NCBI GenBank assembly: GCA_003427395.1
Contig: BFEA01000456.1
Coordinates: forward strand, 134,831 to 163,095
Direction: 5' to 3'
Source: Chara braunii
Lineage: Eukaryota > Streptophyta > Charophyceae > Charales > Characeae
DNA length: 28,265 nucleotides
The position numbers and the translations under genes were made by a program. Shown piece after piece: positions 1 to 10,670 of this stretch; the first letter of the stretch is position 1; the number at the start of each line of letters is the position of its first letter. The notes below the pieces were generated by a model that saw only the letters and a program-made list of their open reading frames with translations, was not told where the DNA came from and ran no database searches.

Positions 1-1030
1 TCCCCAAGGGGTCCCATACATTCGGGCGTTCGGGTTCGGGCGTTCGGGTTCGGGCGTTCGGCCCGTCTCGAACGCCGGTTATCCTGTATATATATATATA
101 GACAGGGTTGTCCGGCCAAACGTACGGAGGCCCCTAAGCTGACCCCCGAACGTTCGGGCGTTCAGGTCCCCGTACAGGGTCCGAACTCCAAGGGGTTCGG
201 ACCCCGCAAAAAACTATTTTGGTACCTAAAAATTATTATATATTTCTGATTGTTTTTTTGCGAGTTCTCTGTTATGTAAACTATCTGTCTCTTAATTTTG
301 AATTCATTCTGTGGAGTTAAACAATAATGAAAAATCGGCAAAGATGGTCGTGTCAAAACTTGCTTTTCGACTTGCTAATTTGTTCTTTTTCTCTTTTCAC
401 TTTTTGTTTTCCCTTTATTTCGAGGCTTGAAAAAAAATTATATTTTTTCAAACTTTATTTGTAGGTTCTCTATTATGTAAGATACATATATATAAAATTT
501 CATGGCATTTGACAGAGCCAAAAAAAAATGAAAAATTGCCAAAGATGGCGGTGTCAAAAACTTGCTCGCCCATGCAATAATTTCATTCTCGTTTTATTTT
601 TTCTGATTTTTATTAATATTATTTATTTTTCATATTTGATTTTTATTTCAAATTTGGTAAGGAATTTGGACGTACTGTTGAGGCAAATGTTGTTTACTTT
701 ATTCTTCTGCATGACATATATATTTTTCAAAAGTTTTGGAAACTTTTGTTTTGTTTTTTTGTTTTGTTTTTTTTGTTCCGCGTTCGGCCGAACGTCCGAA
801 CGCGTCGAGAGGGGGTCCCAAACGTTTGGGCGTCGGGTTCGGGTGTTCGGCCGGTCCTGGACGCCAGCAACACTGTATTTATATATATAATATTTTTAAA
901 TTTTACTTTTTATTCTTAATTTGGTAAAGAATTTCGATGTCACTCTGAGACAAAAGTTGTTCAGTTTATTTTTTTGCATAAATGATTTTTTTTTTCCTTT
1001 TTTTATTTTTTTTTTCTTGGCCCTGGTCCT
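1..1030. repeat. Degenerate direct-repeat block, GC-rich and AT-rich units
   Basis: Three pairs of diverged direct repeats are visible. A GC-rich unit with GGTTCGGGCGTTCGG-like cores at about 9-105 recurs at about 813-890, and both copies run into a TATATA tract. An AT-rich unit at about 264-362 recurs at about 465-566 (offset 201). A third unit at about 652-730 recurs at about 918-990 (offset about 266). A perfect 14-bp palindrome lies at 145-158 and a 10-bp-arm hairpin at 177-204. The short ORFs here are low-complexity and unconvincing. The block could be a decayed minisatellite or remnants of a non-autonomous element. No gene is supported between 1 and 1563. Confidence 0.6.
177..204. repeat. 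Perfect inverted repeat, 10-bp arms and 8-base loop
   Basis: GGGTCCGAAC at 177-186 is the exact reverse complement of GTTCGGACCC at 195-204, with an 8-base spacer. It lies just right of a perfect palindrome (CCCGAACGTTCGGG, 145-158). It is part of the GC-rich repeat; its role is unknown. Confidence 0.75.
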
Positions 1031-1563
1031 TGCAGGGGCTGGCCATCCGGGACCCGAGCGGCCCGGCTGGTAGCTTAGCTGTAGATACAGTGATAATGAT
1101 AGAAAAGTGTGTTTTGGTGAAGATTGTGTTTTTCAATATTATAAAACTGGTTGGAAAAAAAAAAAAAAAAAAACCAGTTTTTGTTGATGTACATATGAAT
1201 GTGAGTTCGTCATCTCCTTTTGCTGAACTGAGTTTGATATCATATTAAATCAACTTATCCAGGGTTTTCTTTCGTTGGTGCAATCTTTTATTTTGCAGGA
1301 CTGGAAGTAGGGAAGCTCATCACTAACTCAAGTCGGACAATAGTATATTGAGCCTCATTTTATGATCTAACTATTGTCTCAAGTGTCATTCAGTCTAAGA
1401 CAATGCTGTAACAACCATCTTTGATTCAGTAAATCTTTGTTCTCTCTTTTGAATGATTTGCTTATGTGTCGATGCTGCAAACAGCTTTATTTTTTTTGTT
1501 AGATGAATGATACTTCTTTGCTCATCGTAGTTGCTTTGAGACATTTTGCTTGTGCTTTCGAAA
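1031..1563. other. Sequence between repeat block and hAT transposase; no gene seen
   Basis: A GC-rich patch at 1031-1070 is the only candidate for a left end of the hAT element; its CGGCCCGGC (1059-1067) is matched in inverted form at 4154-4162. A run of 19 A (1155-1173) is flanked by the inverted pair AAAACTGG (1143-1150) and CCAGTTTT (1174-1181). The rest is AT-rich and probably belongs to the 5' untranslated part of the transposase unit. No coding signal is supported. Confidence 0.4.
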
Positions 1564-3703
1564 ATGAACGAGAAAGGGAGTTGTGCAGCATCAAGTCAAA
1601 ATGATTTGGATCATGCACCCCATGACAATTAGATTGGGCAGACCGATGTCCTTACCGACTCAACTAATAAAAACAACTCGTCTTCCAATCTTGAGCTGTC
1701 AACATTGAAAAAAAAGATTGAGAACAGATTGAGGAAAGGAGGGGATGCTCGTAATTACATTCTCAAGGAAGAGAAAGTGAGCAGAGCACATTGTTCGAAA
1801 AGGTTTGCTCATGTTTACGCACGTAATGGGGCACCTTTGAAGATGCACGGCAATGGGTATGTAGGTTGTAGGAAGTGCTTTACCGTATATGCATTTACGA
1901 CAGCCAACGGGATAAGCTCTTTGAATAACCACAAGTGCCGAGTAGAAAACACAGATGCAGGGGCCATGCGCCTTTTCGCAACGACCGTGGAACCCACAAC
2001 CGCACAAAAAAGAAAAGTAACCAAAGTCGTTGCTGCAATGTGTTGTGATGATCTCACACCTTTCTCCATGGTCTGTGATTCTGGATTTCAGAGTGTTGCT
2101 CAAACAATTCTTGATATAGGTGTTGCCAGCAGTAGAGGGATGAAGGCAGATAAATTGTTGCCAGCGGCTAATATTGTGAAAAATGAGATAATGACATCCG
2201 TTGTAGCAATTAGGAAGCTTGTCAAAGAGATCGTCCTGGATCATTTTGAGGACAGGGTCTGGGCTCTTTGGACAGATTCAATGAGAAAGAATTCGTTCAT
2301 TTCCGTCACTATTCATTTGATTGATAAGAGTTTTGCACTGCATGAAAGAACTCTTCAAGTGAAAGCATTTTATGACGAGTCGCACAGAGCCCTTCTTGTT
2401 TTGAAAGCATTTCGGCAATGTCTTGCAGAATTTGGTTGCAACGACCCTCAGATATGCTATGTTTGCTCAGACAGCGATTCTAATATGTCTGGGGTTGAGG
2501 GTATTAGAAGTGTCTACAGCTGGCATCGTTGCGCTGATCACAAGATAGCCACCATCTTCACGACTGTGCTGAACAAAACCACCACTACGAGCAGCGGGGT
2601 CAAATCTGCTCCTTTCTACAGGTTTCATGATTGTGCCCCAGATGTTTTCGATCTCATTGACAGTTGCAAAGATCTCGTGCGTTTTTTCAAACAAGCGAAT
2701 TTGCAAAACTGTCTGTATACAACTCTAAAGCAAGAGAACATTACAAGGTGGAACTCACTGTTGAAGTTGTTGAATAGTGTAATGGCGAATTATGATGAAG
2801 TGAGCAATGTTCTTCGGAACAGGTCAGGCAATAAGAAGTATCTCATAGATAAGATTGATCGTGATCTTTTGATTGAGTTATCTCGTTTTCTCACCCATTT
2901 CAGGAAGCAACTATGAAACTAGAAAAGTTTCTTAAACCAATACTTCATCTAGTTACTTTCGAACGGCAGGCCCTGGTGGAACACTATGCAATCCACACAG
3001 AAGATCACATGAGTCTTGATGATAAGGAGAATGAAATCAATAGCCCTGCCGACTCAGAGCAAATGAAAGAAGTAAAGAAGTTGATCAAAGAGACGTTGGA
3101 AGACAAGTGAAAGTTAGAGGATTTGCATATCGTTGCAGCGTTGCTGGATCCTTGCCAAAAGGACCGATTGGAGTTGTTTGATGTACCATTTGTCCAAGTG
3201 AGGAAGGGGAAATCCCGTCTGAAGGAAATCATGCAGCAAGTTGGGGAGGGAAGTTTTGAAGACCCGAGTTGTCCGAAACAAGAGAAGTTGAACCTCGAAG
3301 TGAATGACCACACAAAAGAAGACGACCTTTGCCTGGAATGCTCGCTATGTTAAGATCGGATGAAGAAGATGATGTTCCTAATCATCCAGTTGATGTTGTT
3401 GACACTTTGAACGAGCGGATTGAGAAAGAAGTGGAAGTTTACTTCAATTTGAAATTAACTAAGGACGAAAAACGGACATTCAACATCTTGCCTTGGTGGA
3501 AGGAAAAGGGCACTGCAGTGAAAACTGCAGAGAAACAACTGTTGCTGCCCCCTTTGCCAATCATGGCGCGTGCAGCCCGCTCCGTTCTCTCTGTGCCGGC
3601 CTCAAGTTCAATGAGCGAGTGCAACTTTTTCGATGCTGGAAACACCATCACAAAAAAGAGGAATGACCTCAATCCTTCGATCATCAATGACGTTATTAGT
3701 TAG
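1564..3703 (+). pseudogene. hAT-family DNA transposase, decayed
   Basis: This is a relic transposase of the hAT superfamily, enzymes that cut and paste elements bearing short inverted ends. The first in-frame ATG is at 1564. A stop at 1630-1632 leaves the main open stretch at 1705-2916. A BED-like finger is visible (Cys codons at 1867 and 1876, then His-x-Cys at 1930-1938), weaker than usual because the last pair is so close. A W-T-D stretch near 2269-2280 (LWTDS) resembles the first catalytic Asp region of hAT proteins. The frame changes near 2895, a stop sits at 3108-3110, and the frame changes again between about 3310 and 3350. The last part (3563-3703) is the typical hAT dimerisation region, with the SVPASSSMSEC motif followed by a TITKKRNDL block. 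Introns could explain one frame change, but I see no convincing splice pair. Family assignment is firm; activity is very unlikely. Confidence 0.85.
3563..3703 (+). other. hAT C-terminal dimerisation region
   Basis: Ala/Arg-rich helix, then V-P-A-S-S-S-M-S-E, F-F-D-A-G and K-K-R-N-D-L, ending at the TAG at 3701-3703. This order (PASS..SE, then F..AG, then RN.L) is the best-known signature of hAT transposases and is the strongest evidence for the family. It lies in frame 2, a different frame from the upstream parts. Confidence 0.85.
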
Positions 3704-4390
3704 AAATTAGTACTTTCAGGAACCTAGCAATATCTGATTATTGTGGCTGCAGTACTAGTTCGGTCCAGTTGATGCTACTTCCGTAGTTGCTATCACTGTT
3801 TCCTGATTATTTTTCATTATCATACTATTGTAATTTGGATTTGTGAATGCACCTTTCATCATCACTTTTGAAATATTATGATTATCAGTTCTCTTTCAAT
3901 ATGTTGTTGGTTTTTGCAATTTGTGTGTGGAACTTCATTGAAAATTTTCCCAATTGCGAACTGTAGATATGAGTGGAGCCTTCCTTTCGCATGTTTGCAA
4001 TCGCATGATGGATGTCTTCCTTGAATTAATAAAAAAAAAGAGCCATATAGAACTTTCACATAAAACAAAGCCTCATGGCTATCCAGGGTCACCGTGGGTC
4101 TGGGCGGCCGAGGTGGTGTAACATTGGGTCCTGGTCCAGCTTTCATGGTCCTGGCCGGGCCGGGTGCAATTCGAAAAATCTGCAAAAAAATACTATACGG
4201 TTTGGACAGCTGGCCAGATTGTTTTTTTGTAGTCGGGGCTGCGTACAGTTGTAGGCTCTTTTGCTAACCAAAGTTGGGCTGGATCCAGTTTGCAACATTT
4301 GCAAAGATTGCGAGCTCTGCTGTGTTGGCAAGGCATTGCCCGCCTCATCACACGTGATTCGCACCGACACGCGTTCCTCTCGCCTTAACT
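3704..4390. other. 3' side of the hAT relic; possible element end
   Basis: AT-rich sequence following the transposase, with AATAAA at about 4026-4031 as a possible poly(A) signal. A GC-rich patch at about 4090-4170 could mark the right side of the element: GCCGGGCCG at 4154-4162 is the inverted match of 1059-1067. No CAGGG/CCCTG-type termini or 8-bp target duplication could be paired, so the element boundary stays open. Confidence 0.3.
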
Positions 4391-6012
4391 TCCCGCCCGC
4401 AGAAGTCAAGTCTACGTCAGCCTCTCAAGCATATTCGTTGTACTTGTCGCTACACCGTCTCTCTCTCTCTCTCTCTTGTATCATGATCTCGGTCCGTTTT
4501 CCCGTCATCGTGAGAGACCCTCCCCGTGACCGCCTAGCAGCCTCAATCTTTTCACTGGGCAGAGCTCGCATCTGGGCCATTCTCTACCAACTCGGTTGGC
4601 GGGTGCTCTCTCCTCCACTGCTCAACCCGTGCCAGGACTGGGTCTGGGCGTCACTTGCTTCGGACTCAGCCTCTGAGTCTCGGTCCAGCTCTTGTTGCTC
4701 CCGCTCGGTAGTACTCGTAGAGGTCTCTTCCTCGTGAGAAGTAACAGTAACTCTTAGCGCAACAGTCACTCCATCCCTCTTGCACCTCCGCTCGTCTCAG
4801 TCGCGAGCCTCTGTGACTACCCCTTGCACTTTTTCATCCTCCCTCATCTTCTATTCTTTCCCTCCGTAGATGTTTATCTTTAGTCTCCCTAGCCCGTCAC
4901 TTTTACTGTAGCTCAGGCACGCGTCCACAGTAGCCCCTTCTTCGCGCATCGGTTCCCAGCTCCAGTAGAATCTTAGATGGCCTGGCCTATAGCCAAAGAG
5001 GCCATTGCTACGCGCCATAGTCGCACTATTGACAGGTTCTGCACAGCGTTAGGCTGGCCGCCCAAAGTAGCACTCTCAAAGGCCTATGCTGCTGATAGTA
5101 CCGTCAAGCAAATAGCCGCGAGCAGCGTTCTGACTCTCAGAGTGGAGGCCGCGTCAGGCATCCAGCAGTGATGTGCACTCCATACATTCGTAGGGGGACT
5201 CAAGAACAACCTCCCTTTTATAGAGCATAGATGTGCCGCGATCCCCGTGCACTAATGAGAACTCAGATAATGGTTTGGAATTCCAAAATTAGTAAAATAC
5301 GAAAATTAAATAATTTAAAAAACATAGGAAAAATGAAGCTCAAGGTTATGACACGAGTAGAGCTCTCGCAGCGTTACCATCGCCCCCTCACCCCTGCGAT
5401 GTGACTACAGGTTCAGCATGGTGGTCCCATAACGGGACACCGATGGGCGCCCCTCCCTCTTTAAAACAGTCTGTTGATCTACTGTCCTCGGGTGCCCATG
5501 TCCGATGGTAAGGAGGGGGCTTAGGACCCTCCACGGGTGGTGATAGGCCTCCTACCAATGCGGCCACGGGTTGCCCCTGTTTCGGGGTCCCATCATGCAA
5601 CACTTCGCAGGACAAATTATTCAGGCCGGGGTAACTCGAAGGCCAGACCCGTTTAGGCCTTCACACGGTGATCACGGTTCAGAAATGAACAGTTGGCCTC
5701 TCCAGCGAAGTGAAGGACCGAGAGAAAAAACTACGTTTGGGAAGTCAGTAAAAATTAATAATAGCAATAATAATAATAGTAAAAGAAGGAAACACAATTA
5801 TACAGTGACCAAATATCGCTGGATTATCCCAAATTAAAACAAGGGCCCAGATTTGGGTGCAATTCCGACGCTTAGCTTTCTTCTCACTTTTGTATATTTT
5901 GTTTTCCTTTACTTCTTTCGTTTGGCTTTTTCTTTTTGACAGTGACTTGTCCCGTGCACCTAACCCATAACCTGGCAGAAGGGCACTCGGCGCGCAGCAG
6001 AAAAGACCATGC
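4391..6012. other. Unassigned sequence left of the retrotransposon; microsatellites only
   Basis: No gene recognised. There is a (CT)n tract at 4458-4476, an AT-rich patch at about 5270-5340, and an (AAT)n-like tract at about 5757-5786. The part from about 5380 is GC-richer and abuts the retrotransposon. If the element is inserted in an rDNA spacer (see the 18S fragment at 27844), this stretch would be spacer on the other side; nothing in it proves that. The ORFs of 64-158 codons here have no recognisable motifs. Confidence 0.35.
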
Positions 6013-6016
6013 CCGT
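6013..6016. repeat. Left copy of target-site duplication (CCGT)
   Basis: CCGT directly precedes the TG start of the left LTR, and the same four bases directly follow the CA end of the right LTR at 27233-27236. Four identical bases will occur by chance about once in 256, so this is supporting rather than conclusive evidence of a single insertion event. Confidence 0.6.
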
Positions 6017-7015
6017 TGTCGGGCGGCTCCGATACTACGCCGCCCTTTAGTTCCTTTCCGAGGGCACGTGACGAGACCTTCACTCAACGGTATTCTACCT
6101 GGCCGGGCTTCATCAACTGTGAGGCGGGCCCACGCTGGGACCGACCAGGCTGACGGCATTTAGCTACCATGCGGCGGGACGACACGCCGGACAACGGCAC
6201 GGCGATATCATTGCTCGACGTCATTTTACGTGACCGGGACACACCGACCATGAAGCGGACCGACACTGCGAACAAGAGGCCTACTTTATCCGGTCGGGAC
6301 TCACCGACCATGGCCCGGGCCGACACCATGGGCAAGGGGCCCATGGGACCAGTCGAGTTCTCTTCCGAAGGGGCGGTCCCACTGGGACGCGGGGACCACT
6401 TAGACCCAACTGAGTGATGGGACCAACTTCCACCTTCGGGCTCCGCCTGATTTTCCCTAAGGGCGGTACCGCCACTGCGTGGGGACCGCATAGGCCCGGG
6501 CAGGTCTGGGACAGCTGCGGTACAACGGCGCTGCAAAGGGCCCAGTTCCCGATGAGTAGGCCTTTTCACCGGGACCCTTTCGGGGGCCCAATCAGGCCTG
6601 GGCTCAACACCGGTATCGAGGCGCTGCAAGTGACTTGGCAGCCTCGGTGCACTCGAAGCGCGGGCACACACTGGTGGGAAGGGCCCGGCAGGGTACTTAA
6701 GCCGAACCGGGCCCAAGAGTGGGGCATTCTTCGCTGGGAGGAACAGAGGCGCACGGGTCCTCAGGCGCACAGAGTAGAAGACACAAAGGAGGGACACGGA
6801 CGAGAACTTCAGGCGCACGAGCCACCGGAGGAGGGAGGCATTGGTGACAGGCGCGCCAGGCATCCGCGCATCGGAGCGCACACAGGACAAGAGCACGCGT
6901 GCTATCGCGCGCAAGCGGTGAGCTACGTACGAGAGCGCACGCGCTATCGTGCACAAGGGAGGAACTGCCTACGGGATAGCCGCCAGCGGGGAAGAACAGC
7001 GCGACCGCTTGCGCG

Positions 7016-7465
7016 TTGACGGGAACGCGCGCACACTTGCGCTCGCACGCTTGCGCATTTCCGCGCTCACACACGCGCACACTTGCGCACACAACCAGTG
7101 CACACTCGCGCGCCCACACTCACACACTCGTGCACTTCCCGCGTGCACATGCACGCACACTAGCGCACACCATCCGTGCACACTCGCGCATAACCCGCGC
7201 ACACTCGCGCGCGCACTCACTCACTCGCGCACTTCCCGCGTGCACACGCGCGCACACTTGCGCACACGATCCGTGCACACTCGCGCACAACCGCGCACAC
7301 CTCTGCGCGCCTGCGCAACGAGAGAGGGCGCACATGCGCACACCTCCGCGCGCCTGCGGTGGATCGCCGGGCGCATTTGTCCACAACCGCGCGCGTTTAC
7401 CCACACCAGCGCACACTTGCACACACGCGCGCGCAGACTATCAGGGAGGTGGAGAGCGCCTGCAC
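7016..7465. repeat. Alternating CA/CG tandem tract in left LTR
   Basis: About 450 bp of GCGCACACTTGCGCACAC-type units, largely alternating pyrimidine and purine. Such sequence is prone to Z-DNA in principle. The partner tract is at about 25145-25625. Translated products rich in His, Thr, Ala and Arg are artefacts of the repeat. Confidence 0.85.
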
Positions 7466-7744
7466 ATGTGCACCTCACATCTGCTGGAATGGGTAGAGAC
7501 ACCGTGCGCTACAGCGCGCATGTCCGCACCCCCTGCGGGGAGGGGAACCGCGGGAGCACCGTGGGCTAACGCGCCCATACCCGTACTCGAGAAACCGCGC
7601 TGCGCATCCATGGGAATCGGGAGGCTCCACGCTTCACTCCGTGAACCGGGTCTTCGGGCGCTGCCCGAGGTTAGCCAAGATTGCGCCTTTTTGGTGCAGT
7701 ACGGGCAGCGAGTGGGACGACACCTTTGGATCCGGTATTGGATA

Positions 7745-8370
7745 CGAACGGACAGTTGCCCGACGAACACTTGCCGAGCGGACACTTACCGACCGGGCAC
7801 TTACCAGGGCGGACACTTACTTGCCGAACACTTAACGATCGGGGACTTACCGAGCGGACACCACACCGGACGGGCATTTTACCGAGTGGGTACTTTGCCG
7901 TGCGAACCATTTACTGAGCGGACACCATTACCGGACAGGCATTTTACCGAGTGGGTACTTTGTCATGCGAACCATTTACCGAACGGACACCATTACCGGG
8001 CGGATACTTTACCGAGCGTGTACTTTCGCGTGCGAACCATTTACCGAGCGGACACCATTACCGGGCAGGTACTTTACAGAGCGTGTACTTTGCCGCGCGA
8101 ACCCTTTACCGAGCGGACACCATTACCAGACGGGCACTTTACCGAGCGGGTACTTTGCCGTGTGAACTCTTTACCGAGCGACCATTTTACCGAGTGGTCA
8201 CCTTCACCGAACGGACGTTTTAACGAACGGTCACTTTACCGAGTGTCACTCTTGCCGAAAGGACATTTCATCGAGCAGACACTTTGCCGAAGAAGACACG
8301 TCACCTAGCGGGCATTTTACCGAGCGGTGTTTTCACCGAGCGGGTACCTTGTCGAGAGGGCACTATCTCG
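7745..8370. repeat. Minisatellite with ~65-bp higher-order unit in left LTR
   Basis: Units of roughly 21-22 bp of the type TTACCGAGCGG...ACTTTGCC are grouped into a ~65-bp higher-order unit; successive GCGAACCATTTACCGA copies near 7910, 7975 and 8040 are about 65 bp apart. The unit order becomes irregular after about 8170. Homologous block at about 25920-26520. Confidence 0.85.
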
Positions 8371-8620
8371 AAGTGGTACTTTCGTGAAGCGGGCTTTCTG
8401 AAGGGGTACTTTCGTGAAGTGGCCTTTCCGAAGGGGTACGTCCGAAGAGGGCTTCTCGAGCGGGTACTTTCATGAAGCGGGCTTTCCGAAGGGGTACTTT
8501 CGTGAAGTGGGTTTTCCGAAGGGGTACGTCCGAAGGGGGCTTCTCGAGCGGGTGCTTTCGTGAAGAAGGCTTCCCGAAGGGGAACTTTCGTGGAGTGGGC
8601 TTTCCGAAGGGGTACATCCG
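8370..8620. repeat. Minisatellite with ~30-bp unit in left LTR
   Basis: Repeats of GGGGTACTTTCGTGAAGTGG followed by GCTTTCCGAA (30 bp), interspersed with a shorter GTACGTCCGAAG...CTTCTCGAGC variant. Homologous block at about 26520-26775. Confidence 0.85.
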
Positions 8621-9082
8621 AACTATGGTAACGGTGGATCTAGAGCTTTGGCCCCGATGGGCGAGGGAGGCTACATCCGACACTGAGAGTTCGAGCACTG
8701 TTCTTTCGGACCGACGGGCGCGTTATAGGCGCCACCCAATCGGGAGGAGGATTAGGCGACGTTTGTTGATTAGGTCTGTAGGGACTCAGACGGACTTTTT
8801 AGACACAAGGGCGAGGTGTACGGCTGAGGCCGGAACGAGTGTTTCACATCCCATTGTTTTGGACTGAATGCAACTACTTCTTTTATTTCTGCCAGACAGT
8901 GTTTTCATGAGTTTCTTCTTGCATTGGTCACGGTCGGCTACGGTACTTGTTTTCATGGATGTGGACTGACATGTTTTGTGCAGGTTACAGGAGCCCCGAC
9001 CGACCCTCCCGCGGGTGACAGACGCGGCGCGAGGCATAGGGTTCGGACGGCGTGCCGGCAGACCCCTTCTACCAGTCGACAG

Positions 9083-9100
9083 TGGCGCCGTTGCCGGGGA
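9083..9100 (+). promoter_or_regulatory. Primer-binding site, tRNA-Asp type
   Basis: TGGCGCCGTTGCCGGGGA begins one base after the left LTR end. It is the reverse complement of the 3' end of plant-type tRNA-Asp (…CCCCGGCAACGGCGCCA, from memory), including the CCA. This is where minus-strand DNA synthesis would be primed. Position and length are as expected for LTR retrotransposons, and the match fixes the LTR boundary. Confidence 0.92.
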
Positions 9101-9962
9101 AGGCTGCCTCTCGGGACTTCGGTCCGCCTGTAACCGTGAGGTGAGAGGATCATGACAGGGATATGACTGGAACAGGGCAGACGAGAGGAGGCTAGTCAGG
9201 TGGTCAAGTGATCGGAATGCACAGGTGAGATGTTGGACAGTGCGAGCACGAGCGGGCAGAAGACATCCCCATCGAATCATGATCGACGTCCTCTGGTGAG
9301 ATTGTGATTTCCGCATCTTGTGATTTTGCTGATTCCTGCTTTTCTCTCGTCTTTCATGAATTTCATTCCTGTTGCTTTCCTTGTGATCGAGCGATGTTAT
9401 TCTGATTTTCCCTACCCTTTGGTCAGTCCAACCAGATATTGATTCTAAGAGAGAGAATCGTGAGCAGGGGATGACTTGAAGGGACTGAAGGGGAGGGGAG
9501 AAGTGCCCCGGATTGCAAGGAGTTGGGCAGGGACTAGACAGGCTAGTCGATTCTGATGGAAAGCAGGGGGGATTGATTCACAGCACGAGTCGGGATTTGA
9601 GACCATGCCTGAGGTGGGCCGAGTAGAGGCATAGATAGGAGTTGAGGATGCACAAGTGAGACACCGCCTCCCTATTCGCGTGTGGCTTCGGTCCACCCTT
9701 GAGCACATGAGTTGGCCATCTCGTGCTCAGGCCGCAACAGGGAAGGTAGGCCAGCGATGATGGCATATTGATCCGACCTCCTTCTTGACACGAGGGTAGG
9801 GAGAGATACGCCAGAGGGCGGTTCTCTTCTAGGCCTATTGACGTCTTGAAGGGATACAAGGGTGATCAGAGGAGGCCTGTCGTGGGGGTCTGTGAGCTCA
9901 ACAGTCTGAGAGTGGCACAGGGAGTGATATACTGAGAGAGAACTGTTTTATTTTGATTAGGA
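9101..9962 (+). other. Untranslated leader, possible intron 9296-9960
   Basis: About 860 bp between the PBS and the first ORF, without a convincing ORF. CTG|GTGAG at 9294-9300 is a plausible splice donor. The pyrimidine-rich TTTTATTTTGATTAG ending at 9960 is a plausible acceptor, two bases before the ATG at 9963. Removing 9296-9960 would bring the ORF close to the leader. Other GTGAG donors occur at about 9138 and 9222, so the exact intron is uncertain. Leader introns are known in some large plant LTR elements; here it is an inference. Confidence 0.3.
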
Positions 9963-10670
9963 ATGGTCTACGTCGAATCGGAGTCACAAGTGCATCTTGT
10001 CGAGCGGGACGGTCCTTATGATGTCATCAGTCTTCCGGTAGAAGGATCAATCAAGTATAGACCGTCTGAGCAGCGAGGTCTAGTAATACGCGAAGGCGTC
10101 TTCCTGTGGGTGAGAATTGAGGCGGAGCCTAGAGTGTGGGTTAAAAGGGACAGGGGTAGCGAACCTCTTCGCGCGGAAGTGAACGTTAGATTGTATCTGT
10201 CAGAGGAGGAGTGGAGGTATCTAGTGATAGAGACTGCCTGTCGTTGTCACACTCTCTTATGCCTGACGTCGTTAGCACGTAGATTTGGTGCGAGAGTGTT
10301 TAGCGAGTTTGTTGAGAGGAGCGGAGCCGACTCGGTAGCCTTCTACACAGTGCGGTTTGCTTACGACTGGGAGCTTCCTAGAGCTACGTCTATGAGAGCA
10401 GAGATCGTTCCTAGATTCCTCACGGGAGTAGTCTTTGACGACGAGGAGAGACACCAGAGACTACTCGCTGTAGTGCAGAGGGCAACACGGTTTAGGACAA
10501 CTGCTGTCGAGCTAGTTTGGTTACTTACTTACTGTCTAGACAAAGCGATTCCCACACGAAGACAATTGCGCAGAATCGTGTTCAAAGTGAGAGACGAAGT
10601 AAGGAGAGCTGATGCAAGTGGCGAGATAGACAGGGCCAGGATTTTGGATGGGACTTCTGAGGAAGTCTAG
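9963..10670 (+). CDS. Upstream ORF 1 of the retrotransposon, unknown function
   Basis: An intact 235-codon ORF and the first after the PBS. I do not recognise the protein. It is rich in Arg, Glu and Val with no signal peptide, membrane segment or zinc motif. Residues about 75-170 alternate short hydrophobic strands with acidic turns, and the C-terminus (from about residue 195) is a charged helix. The stop TAG (10668-10670) is followed directly by an ATG at 10671 that opens only 13 codons before a TAA in the same frame, so translation may once have continued: the same frame resumes coding-like sequence until about 10800. It could be the N-terminal part of the protein that carries the modules further right. 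Confidence 0.5.
   Translation: MVYVESESQVHLVERDGPYDVISLPVEGSIKYRPSEQRGLVIREGVFLWVRIEAEPRVWVKRDRGSEPLRAEVNVRLYLSEEEWRYLVIETACRCHTLLCLTSLARRFGARVFSEFVERSGADSVAFYTVRFAYDWELPRATSMRAEIVPRFLTGVVFDDEERHQRLLAVVQRATRFRTTAVELVWLLTYCLDKAIPTRRQLRRIVFKVRDEVRRADASGEIDRARILDGTSEEV

Larger units (their letters stand above)
6017..9081 (+). repeat. Left (5') LTR, 3065 bp
   Basis: Begins TGTCGGGCGG, ends GTCGACA, and matches 24137-27232 along its whole length with small indels. It contains three internal tandem-repeat zones (about 7016-7465, 7745-8370 and 8370-8620) and a unique 3' part from about 8625. Its long ORFs on both strands reflect GC-rich, stop-poor repeats: the reading frames are not preserved between the two LTRs, so I do not call genes here. 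No clear TATA box or poly(A) signal was found. Confidence 0.9.

Noticed and set aside
177-225. Helitron 3' end (hairpin followed by CTRR)
   Set aside because: The hairpin is present, but the sequence about 10 bases downstream is CTAT, not CTRR, and no helicase or Rep sequence is in the window.
1699-2244. 181-codon minus-strand ORF and similar antisense ORFs over the hAT and pol regions
   Set aside because: They are shadows of the sense coding sequence and have no recognisable motifs.
1031-4170. hAT terminal inverted repeats at the GC-rich patches
   Set aside because: Only a 9-bp inverted match (1059-1067 / 4154-4162) was found; no CAGGG/CCCTG termini or 8-bp duplication could be paired, so the boundaries are not claimed.
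4261-5171. Host protein genes (158- and 64-codon ORFs)
   Set aside because: Low-complexity Ser/Leu-rich product over a (CT)n tract and a short ORF with no motif, homology or splice context that I can support.
7016-8620. CRISPR array
   Set aside because: The repeats are tandem without unique spacers, in a eukaryotic LTR.
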